Positions 48,401-59,000 of a stretch of 64,000 nt of DNA are shown piece after piece. The translations under genes and the position numbers were made by a program. The DNA is from Rebecca billardiae RCC1528 (lineage: Eukaryota; Haptophyta): the NCBI GenBank assembly GCA_965240325.2, contig OZ251235.1:62001-126000 (forward strand), given 5' to 3'. The stretch's first letter is position 1, and every line of letters starts with the position of its first letter. The notes beneath the pieces are model-generated. The model searched no databases and was not told where the DNA came from. It was given only the letters and a program-made list of their open reading frames with translations.

Positions 48401-49529
48401 GCAGACCCACTTCTTCACCACGTGGTCCACGCTCGTCTCGGTGGTGACGCTGCTGCTCGCACTGCGCGTGATCCGCATCCAGTCGGGGCTGCGCGTGCTT
48501 GCGGAGCCGCTGCAGGCGCGGCTCAACGCCGTGGGCGGGGTGCCGGTGGAGGCGCTGCCGGCGCACCTGCGGGGCGTGCACGACTCGAGCGCCGCGCTCA
48601 GCGCGCTCGTCAGCACCACCGCGTGCGCCGCGACCGCGCTCTGGGCGGGGTGCGTGCTGCTGCGCGCGCGCGCGCCGCTCGGCGTCGTGGTCGGCGGCGG
48701 CGCGCTCAGCGCCGCCGCGCTCGGCGTTGGCCTCGCGCTCAGGTACGGCCACGAGGGGCGCGAGGCGCGCGCGACGTGGGTGCAGCGCGCCGACTACAAC
48801 AGCGGCCGTATCGCCGAGGAGAAGGGGCGGCAGCACCACCACGCCGCGCCGCTCTCGCCGCCGCCCGCGCGCCCGCTCTCCGCCGCCCAGCTGAACGGCT
48901 ACCTCACGATGCTCGTCGACGACTGCCTCGAGGACATCGGCGCGATCATGCTGCTCGCCGCGTGCTTCGCGTCGGCGGTGCTCCTCGCGTTCGTCGGGCT
49001 GCTCGACCGCGAGCGCGCGCGCGACGGCCGCATCGCGCTGCAGTACAGCTGGGCGTCGGTCGCGATCGGCGCGCTGCTCATCTGCACGATGGGCACCTCG
49101 ATGCGCATGCACCGCGCGCTCACGCAGCAGGTGGCGCGCTGCACGCTGCTCGCGCTCGACGAGCCGGACGCGCCACGCTCGGCGCGCAGGATGCGCGGCG
49201 TGCGCAAGATGCGCTTCTCGTACGCCAGCCTCGCGCTTCTCTTCTCGTTCGGCGTCTTCTTCGCCGCGCCGCACGTGCTCGGGCCGGCGCACGCCGAGCG
49301 GTCCTCGCCCCTGAGCGCGCTGCTGCGCGGCGCGATCGCCATCCTCGTCTACTCGGCGCTCGCCATCGAGCACGAGCTGCGCATCAAGGCGCAGTACGAC
49401 GCGTCGCGCGGCAAGGACACGCCGCGCTCTGGCTTCCCGCTCTCCTGCCTCGGCGCGTGCGTGTTCGTGACCCCGCTCGCCAGCGGCAGCGCGCACGGCG
49501 GGCATTCGAGGGCAGCGTCGCTCGTGTAG
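45459..49529 (+). CDS. Giant three-module polytopic membrane protein, function unknown
   Basis: Single exon of 4.07 kb, 1,356 residues. After a basic N-terminus (MDRPKRRYIPLGWKRRG), three homologous modules of about 370-450 residues follow, each with roughly eight membrane segments. Equivalent starts are FRQLVMHRRALLHRVGVFYA (about 130), FRMLVLRRRLALEFLGRFYI (about 573) and FSNLLGRRRHVLRFFASF (about 940). Equivalent later segments are LTDTFCLYALSAFS (about 390), LSDLFLSRLLLVVM (about 857) and MRFSYASLALLFSF (about 1249). A Gly/Ala/Pro-rich linker at about 465-570 separates modules 1 and 2. No transporter, channel or enzyme signature is evident. The modules share pattern rather than high identity, so triplication is old. 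Length and hydrophobic periodicity strongly support a real protein. Confidence 0.75.
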   Translation: MDRPKRRYIPLGWKRRGAGAASPALAEPPARASVPAPAAAEPPRASRHRSVLDRNGSFQRVGQMGFSLLRSDSNVRAVPPYGRLKLYTLRHFRLLLFSRVAQPHPDDPLLELCEKMVSADGSLEYARLSHSFRQLVMHRRALLHRVGVFYATTSVALSLGFSLELPDVFLLRKRELLITYSVCLASVTFVAALHFASYLAQMTLLGTMMQAVKGHTAFYGPNRTGVSFMLVMLGAWTASFSGLVCALVLGAPLGAAVPFALALLGVILSTFERAHVRAIGVARSGMPASARRAEIPAESARELALAERRHHAGTLEDANLDANALATWAWLVVFAGYQNLVGPLWEMLPFGSVLPGGFMVVACLLALLAQARLVDAISKHSLLLDPLDAPYRPWELTDTFCLYALSAFSMCIGAYVLLISLVPMTSVRLAFVCALFAVLCVHENLRLERAHARLGRAHAGDEGAAAAAAAGVGAKGANGAAAAAVAGTPAPTPPKGANGAAAAPPTGAPKPPRPSSGGVCAGRGMAPPAKPGSKGAASGGAAAGEGSPPDGAGPPSTPAPRAASLSAENTSREFRMLVLRRRLALEFLGRFYIVIAIFFTRASNGRIPAELLRGYFTTLAVSGGVPSLIVALRFTRMNAGIVRNGAYWAHLTGGGEAAVSAAGRLNRLGVSYLLFVLVTAMASACVAFLCRLLLRSWPVAAACGLGTMGALAAYCELVHRRFYASAVGRIRAEAAAAPEPAESAERLAELRTAHMWGSLGDAHDDITAIVIFACTVIFTGSQIFSGLGHVEAFLSVRYGASEALTLVRYAPALWGAATLLVSLVSLVIHRRLRTSVARFGRALDPSNLRGDSPRAWVLSDLFLSRLLLVVMLLCAVNLVLFGTLSEGAMLGVDGALLVTFVALDRREERRLELEFRASAEHGGARPPLSMHRDWGSLVVEFSNLLGRRRHVLRFFASFSLAMGFLFINVLEGWLPSSMRAAQTHFFTTWSTLVSVVTLLLALRVIRIQSGLRVLAEPLQARLNAVGGVPVEALPAHLRGVHDSSAALSALVSTTACAATALWAGCVLLRARAPLGVVVGGGALSAAALGVGLALRYGHEGREARATWVQRADYNSGRIAEEKGRQHHHAAPLSPPPARPLSAAQLNGYLTMLVDDCLEDIGAIMLLAACFASAVLLAFVGLLDRERARDGRIALQYSWASVAIGALLICTMGTSMRMHRALTQQVARCTLLALDEPDAPRSARRMRGVRKMRFSYASLALLFSFGVFFAAPHVLGPAHAERSSPLSALLRGAIAILVYSALAIEHELRIKAQYDASRGKDTPRSGFPLSCLGACVFVTPLASGSAHGGHSRAASLV

Positions 49530-50580
<1,051 letters not shown>

Positions 50581-52741
50581 TTAGGCTACGGCCGGCGCCA
50601 GCGTCACGGCCAGCCCATGCGGCTCGCGCGCAAAGCCACGCGCCGGCGCGTGCGCCGGGCTGGCCGCGACGCTGAGCTCGAACGCGTCGACGACGGCACC
50701 GGCACACAGCTCGAGCACTGTGCGCGCCAGCCGCTCGCCCACGCAGCCGTGCCGCCCGAGCGCGAAGGGGAAGATGGCGCGCCCGCCGCTGCCCCCGCCG
50801 CCGCCATCGCCGCTGTCGCCGTCGCCGTCGCCGCCCTCCGCGCCCTCCCACCGGCTCGGCCGCCACGCCTCCGGCTGCGCAAAGTGCTGCGGCGCGCGGA
50901 AGAGCGCGTGCGCGGGCAGCTGCACGAGCGCCCCAGCCGGCAGCACCAGCGGGGGCTGTGCGAGCCAGGGCGGCGCGGCTGGCGCGTCGGTGAGCGGCGG
51001 GTGCAGCGGGTGGCCGCGGGGCGCGTCGCTGGTGGCGGGCGGCGCCGCGGCGCTCGCTTGCGCGCTGCCGTGCAGCTCAGGCCGGGCAGGAAGGTTCTGG
51101 ACATTTCCGAGCGGGTACTCGCGGCCGAGCCGGCGCACCGCGCCTTCCGGCAACGCGCAGTGCAGCCGCAGGCTCTCGGTGATCGCGTGGCGCAGCAGCG
51201 AGTCCGCCGCGCTGGTCGGCCCGCGCGCCCCCGCGCCGCCGGGCCCGGGCCCCGCCGAGCGCGCGCGCCGCGCCGCCCTCAGCCGCCGCTGGTGCTCCGG
51301 GTGGGCGGCCAGGTCAGCGAGCACCCAGCCGAGCTGCGCGGCGACGGGCGCGATGCCGGCGAGGAGGAAGCCGCAGAGCTCCGTGCCGAGCGCCGCGTCA
51401 CCCTCGGCGCGCACGCCGCTCGCGTCGAGCTGGGCGAGGAGCGCCTCCGCCATCGCCTCGCCCTCCGCGCTGCCCGCGGCCGCGCGCTCGCGCGCGGCGC
51501 GGCAGCGCGCCACCATCTGCGCGCAGCTGCGGAGGAGCGCCTCGGAGGCTGCGCGCGCGCGCGCACACAGCCGCGGCGGCGAGGCGCGCAGCGCGCGCAG
51601 CACGCCGGCCCAGCGCGCCGAGCCCACGTCCGCGACCACGCCAGCGAGGCGTGCGCCCAAGTCCGCGACCTCCGCCTGTTTGCAGCGGCGGCGACCACGG
51701 CGGCGAGGCGCCGAGCGCACGCAGCGCACCGAGCACACAGCCGCACGGGCGCGCGCGCGCGTGAGCTGGGGGCACGCGGAGCCGCGCGCGTGTGCGCGCG
51801 CGGCGGCGTTTGGCGGGCCGTCTGCGCTGCGGCCCACGCCTCGGCGCAGGCGCGTACGTCCGTGAGCACCTCGGCGCCGCAGACAACGTCGCACAGAACG
51901 CGCGTGCTCAGCCGCCACAGCGGTGCCCCCAGCGGGAGCGCTCGGCCGGTGAGCGCGGCTGGGCGCAGCTCGCTCGCGAGCCAGCGTGAGACGCAGCGCT
52001 CGCATGCCGCGCGCATGCCGAGCGCGCGCTTGGGCGAGAAGGCGCGCGCCGCGCACTTGCGCGCGCGCGCCCACGCCGCGCCGTGCTGCTCGCCCATCTC
52101 GTCGCCTCTTGACACGACGGAGTGCGCGCCGCCCGTGAGCGCGGCCCACTCCGCATACGGCTGCGCGCACGGGCGGGCGCGCGGCACGGGGGCGTCCCGG
52201 TCGGCGGCACGCGCCGCGCGGACCATGCGCATCCACCGCCACGGGGCCACCGGGGTGCGGCCGGGCGCGGGCGCTTGTGCACACGCTCTCTCTCTCCGCG
52301 CGCGCGCACAAAGGCGGGCTTCTGCGAGAGCGGATCCAGAAGAATCTCGCGGGCCAGGTCGAGATCGGCGCAGACGTAGAAGCGGGACGGCGTGGGCATC
52401 GCGAGGCGGAAGACGCTGCCGAAGCGCTGCACAATGCGCAGGACCAGCTCCGGCGCCTCGCCCGACCTCACCGCGCGTACGACGCGCAAGACGGACACGG
52501 GCGCGCGCGGCGGCAGCGCATCGCCGTCGCTGAACATGAAGACGAAGAGGGCCATGGCGCCGAGCGCGAGCAGCGGGAGCGCGATGCCGACGATCATCAT
52601 GATGCGCGCATCCGCGGCGCGACGCTTGGCGAGCTCGTGTGGGTTCATCATGCCGCTCAGGTCGACGCCCGACCCGAAGGCCGGGCAGAAGACGCCCATG
52701 CCCCGCGGCGAGATCGCGCGCCGCCAAGGGTGGTTCCTCAT
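50581..52741 (-). CDS. Cytochrome P450, atypical I-helix
   Basis: Three exons on the minus strand: 52741-52310, 52160-51858 and 51675-50581, giving 609 residues. The second donor (GTACGC at 51857) is the least certain junction. Start candidates are 52741, 52698 and 52651. One N-terminal anchor (IMMIVGIALPLLALGAMALF) suggests ER attachment. P450 landmarks are a C-helix WARARK, the K-helix ITESLRL (ExxR), and the haem loop FPFALGRHGCVGERLA with the Cys ligand. The I-helix, usually (A/G)GxxT, reads LLAGIAPVAAQLGW, so the acid and the oxygen-activating Thr are absent. A Gly/Asp insert lies before the haem loop. The substrate is unknown. It lies 248 bp head to head with the MFS gene. Confidence 0.85.
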
Positions 52742-52989
52742 CAAGAACTCCGCCCACTCCGGCCGCCTTCCTACTTGGCTTTGGAGCTTCGTCGTTGTCA
52801 CGAACTCAAGGAAGGCGAGAAAGGCGGGCACATTCGAGAATCGAGCCAAGTGACGAACGGGCTGAAGAACTGACGGCCGCGCATCTTGTATGCAGCGTGC
52901 TGTGCTTGCCCACAATCATCCGCCCGGTGCTGAAGGCCGGTGCCATCGACCCGCGCGCGCGCCGCGCACGCGGGGGCTCCCCGTGCAGC

Positions 52990-54690
52990 ATGGCCCCGGT
53001 CGGCCGGGCTGGCGGCTTCGTACGCGAGTTTGTGCACGGGCCGGCCATCTGGCTCGTGCCCGTCCTCGCCGGCTGGTGCCTCTCGGCGGGCATCGTGATC
53101 ACGCCCAAGACGGACATCATGCAGGACTACTTTGCGTCTGTCGCGCCGCACATCGCGTCGCAGCGAGGCGGGCGCGACGTGCAGCAAGGGATCTGCCCGT
53201 CAGAACCCACGCCGCAGAACGCCGAGCGCTGCGCCGCCGGCGCCGCCGCCTCCGTCGACGTGACCAGCTACACGAGCGCGGCAGGCGCGCTCGTCTCCTT
53301 CCTCGTCACGCCCGGCCTCGGGCGCATCAGCGACGAGCTCGGGCGCCGGCCGTTCGTGCTCGGCGGCTTCGTGCTCCCGCTACTCGGCCACGTGTGCCTC
53401 GCCTGGTACTACTCGAGCGTGCGCCGCGGCTGGCCCGCGTACGTCGACCTGTGGGCGTACCTGGGGCTGAGCGCGCTCGGCTTCTCGATCCCAATCAGCA
53501 TGTCTCTCTCGTACTTTGCGGACAGCTTCAGCCCGCACAACCGCGCGGCGGGGTTCGGCGTGGTGCTCTTCACCTTCTCCGCCGCGATCATCATCGGCCC
53601 CAAGCTCGGCACCTTCCTCCCCGTCGAGGTCGCGCTGTGGGCGGCGGTGGGCATCAACGCGCTCGGCTTGCTCGCAGGCGCGCTGTTCCTGCCGGAGACG
53701 CTCAGCGCCGAGCGGAGGGCGCTCGCGCGCGCGCACGCGCCGGGGCGGCGCGCGCGCGTGCGGGACTTTGTCGACGCCGCGTCGATCCTCGGCCGCGACC
53801 GCTTCTTCGCCGTGCTCGCCGCCGTCGCCGCCACCGATGGCGTCGCCCTGCAGGGCATGCAGGACGTCTCGCTTTTCTATCTCAAGGAGACGCTCGGCTT
53901 TGACGACGGCGCGCGCGGCGCGCTGCTCGAGTGCGTCGGCTTCGGCGGGCTGATCGTGCAGGCGCTGCTGCTCAAGCCGCTGGTCGCGTGCATCCGCGAG
54001 CGCGGCACGCTGCTCCTCGGCCTCGGCTGCACCTGGGCCCTGATCTGCACGTACGCGCTCGTCGGCCAGCTGCGCACGTCCGGACGGATTGGGCCGGGGG
54101 GCGCGAGCGCGGCGGTGTTCGCCGTGATCGTGCCGGCGCAGGCGCTGGCGGGCGTGACGTTCCCCGCGATCTCGGCGCTCAAGGCGAACCACGCGCACAG
54201 CGAGGAGCAGGGGCAGGTGCAGGGCGCCCTCAGCGGCGCGCGCAGCCTGGCCACCGGCGCCGGCCCGCTCCTGACCGCGTGGCTCTGGCGCGCGCTGCCC
54301 GGCCGGCAGTACCTCGTGTACTACGTGCTCGCATCGTTCGTGCTGCTCGCGCTGGCGCTCGCCGCGCTGACGCTCCCGCGCGCGCGCGCGCTGCCCGGCG
54401 CGACGCGGCTCAAGGAGCCGCTGCTCGACGCAGCCGCGGAGGAGGAGGCCGGCCGGCCGAGCGGCGTGCACTCGCGGCTCGATGCGGGCGCGGGCGGCAT
54501 GCGTGCGAGCGCGTCCGAGCCCTCCCTGAGGACGGGCTCGGACGCGTCCGAGGAGGACGCCGATCTGGCGCTCAGCATCGGCGTGAGCGTCGGGCACGGT
54601 GCCGGCATGGGCGCAGCGCCTCACACCGCCTCGATGTCGCGCATCGCGGTCGCGCCAGTGCGCTGCTCGAGGAGCAGCCCAGGCGCATGA
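52990..54690 (+). CDS. MFS transporter
   Basis: Single exon, 566 residues, with about twelve membrane segments. The loop between segments 2 and 3 carries the MFS motif A, GRISDELGRRP, and the centre has the usual long cytosolic loop (ERRALARAHAPGRRARVRDF). Segment patterns such as YLGLSALGFSIPISMSLSYF and the C-terminal half resemble the TetA/MFSD14-like drug/H+ antiporter branch. A large N-terminal lumenal loop with two Cys precedes segment 2. The last 150 residues are hydrophilic, with Ser/Glu-rich stretches, and probably cytosolic. Substrate and membrane are unknown. The ATG at 52990 is used because the next upstream frame overlaps the P450 promoter region. Confidence 0.85.
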   Translation: MAPVGRAGGFVREFVHGPAIWLVPVLAGWCLSAGIVITPKTDIMQDYFASVAPHIASQRGGRDVQQGICPSEPTPQNAERCAAGAAASVDVTSYTSAAGALVSFLVTPGLGRISDELGRRPFVLGGFVLPLLGHVCLAWYYSSVRRGWPAYVDLWAYLGLSALGFSIPISMSLSYFADSFSPHNRAAGFGVVLFTFSAAIIIGPKLGTFLPVEVALWAAVGINALGLLAGALFLPETLSAERRALARAHAPGRRARVRDFVDAASILGRDRFFAVLAAVAATDGVALQGMQDVSLFYLKETLGFDDGARGALLECVGFGGLIVQALLLKPLVACIRERGTLLLGLGCTWALICTYALVGQLRTSGRIGPGGASAAVFAVIVPAQALAGVTFPAISALKANHAHSEEQGQVQGALSGARSLATGAGPLLTAWLWRALPGRQYLVYYVLASFVLLALALAALTLPRARALPGATRLKEPLLDAAAEEEAGRPSGVHSRLDAGAGGMRASASEPSLRTGSDASEEDADLALSIGVSVGHGAGMGAAPHTASMSRIAVAPVRCSRSSPGA

Positions 54691-55492
54691 CGGCGACGTC
54701 TGGCATCTGGCCCGCGCGTACGTTGGCTGATCGACACTGCGGTAGTTGGCTGACGTACCTGCTGGGTGAGCTGGGTCCTGGCCCTGCGACGGCGACGAGC
54801 GGTTGGACTCAGCCTTAGGCAGCAGGGCTCAGGCTGTGGGCGACCCATCATCGGTTCGGACCGTTCAGACTCAGCTGGTAGCTGAGACATTATTGCACGC
54901 ATGATGGCCCTGTCCGGGACCGCGTGACTCGCCGCTGAGTCGCCGACGGGCGGCCGTGTGACAGGCTACGGCTATGACGACTGACATATATTGACGTATA
55001 CGTCACATGAGTACTGATGCATAGTCGTGTAGCAGTGAGTCGTATCATAGCCCTGTGGGCTGCAGACCAGTGCTCGGCAGTGCAGCCGGCTCCACTCGTC
55101 ACTCGATCTGAAACCGTAGTACCGTCGAGTCTGTCCGTGCTGGAGACGGCCCGCGCCGGCGTGCGTGAGCCCGCGTGACCCGTGAAGTGTCGTGCGACGG
55201 TGATGGCGGTCGGTCGGTCGCGAGGGGGGCTGTCGTACCTGGGCCACGGCGCCTGACCTAGAGCGGGTGGACGATGAGCACAATGACATGATGGACCACA
55301 GGGTCAGCACGACGATTGACGTTCCCACGTGCGTGAGTTGGGTTGTCGCCGGCTGAGTCGCCAAGCGCCGCAAACGGCTGGAGAAGAGGCAGTTGGAGAC
55401 AATTCAGCTGAAGGCTGCTCATCTCGCTGCTCGAGCTCAAACTTAGCAGCCGCCGAGTCCCACCGAGCTGGAGAGCAATGAAGTCATGTGCG
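54691..55492. other. Intergenic spacer
   Basis: Lies between convergent genes. No domain-bearing frame is found, and the open frame on the minus strand around 55.3-55.7 kb overlaps the NDUFAF8-like gene and is a shadow. Confidence 0.5.
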
Positions 55493-55741
55493 CTACTTCT
55501 TCGCAGCTGCACGCCATGCTGCCCGCAGGCATTGGTAGAGCTGCTGGTACTCGCGCTCGCAAACACCGCGCTCGATGTTGGCCGCGTGCGTTGCGATGCA
55601 CGCGCCGTATGCGCTGACCTCGGTGGAGCACGTCGCAAACGACGCGGAGAGGCGCGCAAGATGCTCACGTCGGCGAGGCGGGGGTGCCATGGATTTCGCT
55701 GCACTGGCGTTCGGATCTCCGCCACGACCGGCCGACGACAT
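55493..55741 (-). CDS. Twin-CX9C protein, NDUFAF8-like complex I assembly factor
   Basis: Single exon, 82 residues from the ATG at 55741; a second in-frame ATG at 55690 would give 65. Two CX9C motifs are exact: CSTEVSAYGAC and CEREYQQLYQC, separated by an IATHAANIERGV hairpin. This is the fold of CHCH proteins, which are imported and oxidised by Mia40 in the mitochondrial intermembrane space. The overall pattern, with Tyr-Gly-x-Cys in the first motif, matches NDUFAF8 (C17orf89), which helps assemble respiratory complex I. It is close in length to human NDUFAF8. The exact orthology is probable rather than certain, because other small CX9C proteins look alike. Confidence 0.75.
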   Translation of the reverse strand: MSSAGRGGDPNASAAKSMAPPPRRREHLARLSASFATCSTEVSAYGACIATHAANIERGVCEREYQQLYQCLRAAWRAAAKK

Positions 55742-56066
55742 CACAATGGCGGCGGCCTTTGGGCCAGCGCGGCCCAAGCATGATCCTCAGGCCGATTGTG
55801 CCTGGCACCGACGCAGGCCAGCGGCCGCAAGCGTTGCATACCAGCCATGCGCGGTCAAGCTGCCGCGACTGCCACTTGGGCACGACAGCTCTGCTGCCCG
55901 CTGCCGCTGCGGCGCTGGCAGACGGCGGCCTGCAGACAATTCCGGCTGACACGGGGCGCACACGGAGCGCACTGCGCGGCACGGAACGCGCACCAGACGC
56001 CATGCCCGCACGGCAGCGAGGGAGTGGCGGACACGGCTGCGCAGCCGGGGGGCGGGCGGACGTGCG
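55742..56066. other. Intergenic spacer
   Basis: 325 bp between the NDUFAF8-like start and the stop of fusion gene B, both on the minus strand. GC-rich shadow frames only. Confidence 0.5.
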
Positions 56067-59000
56067 CTATGCCTCCTCGCCCGCCTTGCCGGCCGAGGCT
56101 CCCCCTTCCTCGAGGTCGATCAGCTCGGCGCGCCCGCGCCCGCCTCCGTTCGCCCCAGCGCCGTTGGACTTGAGCTTGAGCTTGGGCCTGGGCCGCGGCG
56201 GCGACGAGGCCCCGGCGCCTTCCTCGCCCCGGCTCGCGCGCAGCGGGCGGATGAACTTGCTGACGGGCGAGCGGAGCACAGACCTGCCGGACTCGGCGCC
56301 ACCGCCGCCGCCGGCGCCCGAGCCCCGCGCCGCCGCCGCCGCCGTCGCCTCCGCCGCCGCCCTGTCCTGCTGCTGGCGGGCGCGCGCCGCTGCGGCTCTG
56401 ACGAGGGGCACGAGCGCTCGCACCTCGCGGTTGATGCGGCGCTCGGTCGCGAGCTCGACGGCCAGCTTGAGCCGGCGCGTCACCTCCGCCGCGTGGTCCA
56501 GCTTGGTGGACAGGCGGGCGCGCGCCGCCCACCACGCGCCGCCGCCGCCGAGCGCGCCGCCGCCGCGCTCGCTGCTCGCCCAGCTCCCGCGCGAGCGCGG
56601 GGTGCTGGCACTGGCGCGCTTGGCGACGCTCTCGCCGACGCGCGCGGGCAGGCTGGGCTCGGACGCCGCGTCCGCCACGTGGAACGCGTCAAAGGCGGCC
56701 GCCACGTCGCGATTCGCGTGCGCCACCGCCGCGCCGCTCCACCGGCCCGCGCTGCCGCGCACGCGCTCGCGCGTGCTCTCGCGCCGAGAGTCGCACCCGC
56801 ACGAGGCGGCGGACTCGCGCGGCGTGGGCTCGGGCGGCGGCGCGACCACCTCGACCTCGATGGCGTCTGCGCGCCCGCCCAGCGCGTGCCACGTGTGCAC
56901 CTCGATCAGCGCGTGCAGCTTGCGCGTGAGCGAGGTGCTGGCCAGCACGAGCACGCCGCGGCAGAGCGCGAGCCTGCACGGCGTGTGCTCGAGCGCGGAC
57001 ACGCGCGACAGCCACGCGCCGTTGCCCAGCGCGTCGATCCACACGGTGGGGCGGCGGCCGTGCTGCCGCTCGAAGCGCTGGGCGAAGAGGCGCAGCGCGT
57101 CCGCGCGCGCGCTCGCCGGGTCCGCGTCGGAGTGCACCACGTAGTAGTCGGCGGGCGCGGGCGTCTCGAGCGCGCTCGACGCGGCCGTGAGCTGCCCCGC
57201 GCTCGGGTAGCTGTTGAGCGACTCGCTCTGCTGCGCGCTCGAGGCGGCGCCGGTGCTCGCGCGCGTGAGCTCGTCGGCGAGTGCGCTCGGCGCGGCCAGC
57301 GCGCCCTCCGCGCCGCTCGTCGACCGGCGCGGCTCGCCGCTGCGCGCGCGCGCCGCGCGCGCCGCGACGCAAGCGTGCCACGGAGGCAAGGCGGCGGCGC
57401 CGCCGCTCGCGGCCGCAGCGCCCGCCCAGGGTGCCGCGCCTCGGGGCCGGCCAGGCTCGTCCGCGAAGCCGCCGCCGCCGCCGCCCGCGCTCGCGCGCGT
57501 GCGCTGCTCGGGCGCGGGCTCCCGCCCGACGCGCCACAGGCCGTCGAAGCTCGAGCGCGCCTGCCGCCGGTCGGGCGCGCCGCCCGCGGCGGCGGCCATG
57601 CTGAGCGCGCTGTTCGCCCGGCCGGACCGCCCAAACCGGGCGGGCATGGGCGCGGAGAGCTGGCCGGCGAGCGGCGGCGGCAGGAGCGGGTCGGCCGCGC
57701 TGGCGCGCGCGCCGCCCGCCCGCCCTGCGCCGCCGCCCGCGCCCACGCCGCCAAAGCACGCGCGCTGCGTCGGCTGGTTCGCCCACCAGCGCCAGTGCGA
57801 GCCCGACACGAGGGCGGCCATGCGCGTCGCGTCGTCGTGGCTGGAGGCGTCCAGCAGCGCACTCGGACGTTTGGGCGGCGAGCCGAAGGCGCCGGGCTGG
57901 CTGGGCCGGGCGGCGATGCGCAGGTCGAGGGCCGCGTCGTCCGCACCGACGGCGACCACGCTCTCCGCAGCGCTCGAGCGCTCGGACGCGCGAGCGGCGG
58001 CGCGCGCGCGCGCGCCGTCCGCGCCGCCCGGCGCGAGCGCGGCCGGCGCGAGCGGTTGCGTGCCGCCGAGCGCTCCGAGCACGGAGTCCTCGAGGGGGAC
58101 GGGGAGGAAGGCGCGCGCTGCCTCGGCGACGAGCTCGGCGGGCTGGCGCTCGGCGCGTGCGCTGCCGAAGCCGAGCAGGGGCGCGAGCGCGACGATGTGC
58201 TCTGGCCGCGCCGCCTCATGCGCGTGCGCGCCCGCGCGCGCGCGAGGCGGCTGCTGCGGCTGCGGCTGACCGCTGGCCGTGCCGCCCGCGCCTGCGGCGG
58301 CGTCCGCGGGCCGCGGGCCGCCGGCTGCGGCCGTCGCCGTCGGCCAGGGCGCGGCGTGCGCCCTTTGGCCTGCTGCCGCGGGCAGCAGGTCGGGCATCGC
58401 CCCCGGCTGCGCCGCCGGGCGCACGGTGCCCCGCTTCGCGCGCCCCTGGCCGCCCGGCGCGGGCGGCCACTGGCGGCCGCGCGGCGCGGCGCGCGCGATC
58501 GGCGCGAGCACGGCGCGCGAGAGAGCAGTCTGCAGGCGCATGCGCCACGCGGGCGTGAGGGCCGCGCAGCCGAGCGCGGCGTGCAGCGCGCCGATCAGCG
58601 CGAGCACCGCCGCCTCGCCCTGCCCGAGCTCCGTCGTCGCCACGTGCAGCCCCGCCAGCGCGCCGAGGCCGAGGCCGAACGCACCGACCGCGCTCCACGC
58701 GCCCCGCAGCAGCGCGCGCGCCGAGCGCCAGTGCCGCAGCGCCGCGCCTGCCGCGAGGAGCGCGAGCGCGCCGAGCACGGCGAGGGCGAGCACCGCGCGC
58801 GCGAGGCGTGCGCGCGGCTCGGGCCCCGCCTCCACGCGCGTCGCCGCCGTGCTCAGCACCACCGCCTTCCCGAGCACGAGCAGCGCGACGTAGCACAGAC
58901 TGACGGCGGCGATGCCGAGCGCGCCGCGCCGCGCGGCCGGCAGCAGCGCGTCCGCCGGGAAGATTCCGAGAAGTGTCAGGTGCGCGCCGACGGCGAGGAG

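Noticed and set aside
51676-51857. Continuous reading through the second P450 intron
   Set aside because: The frame is open but Arg/Ala/Pro-rich, and it breaks the CGAEVLTD-to-ADLGARL helix continuity. It is treated as an intron with moderate certainty.
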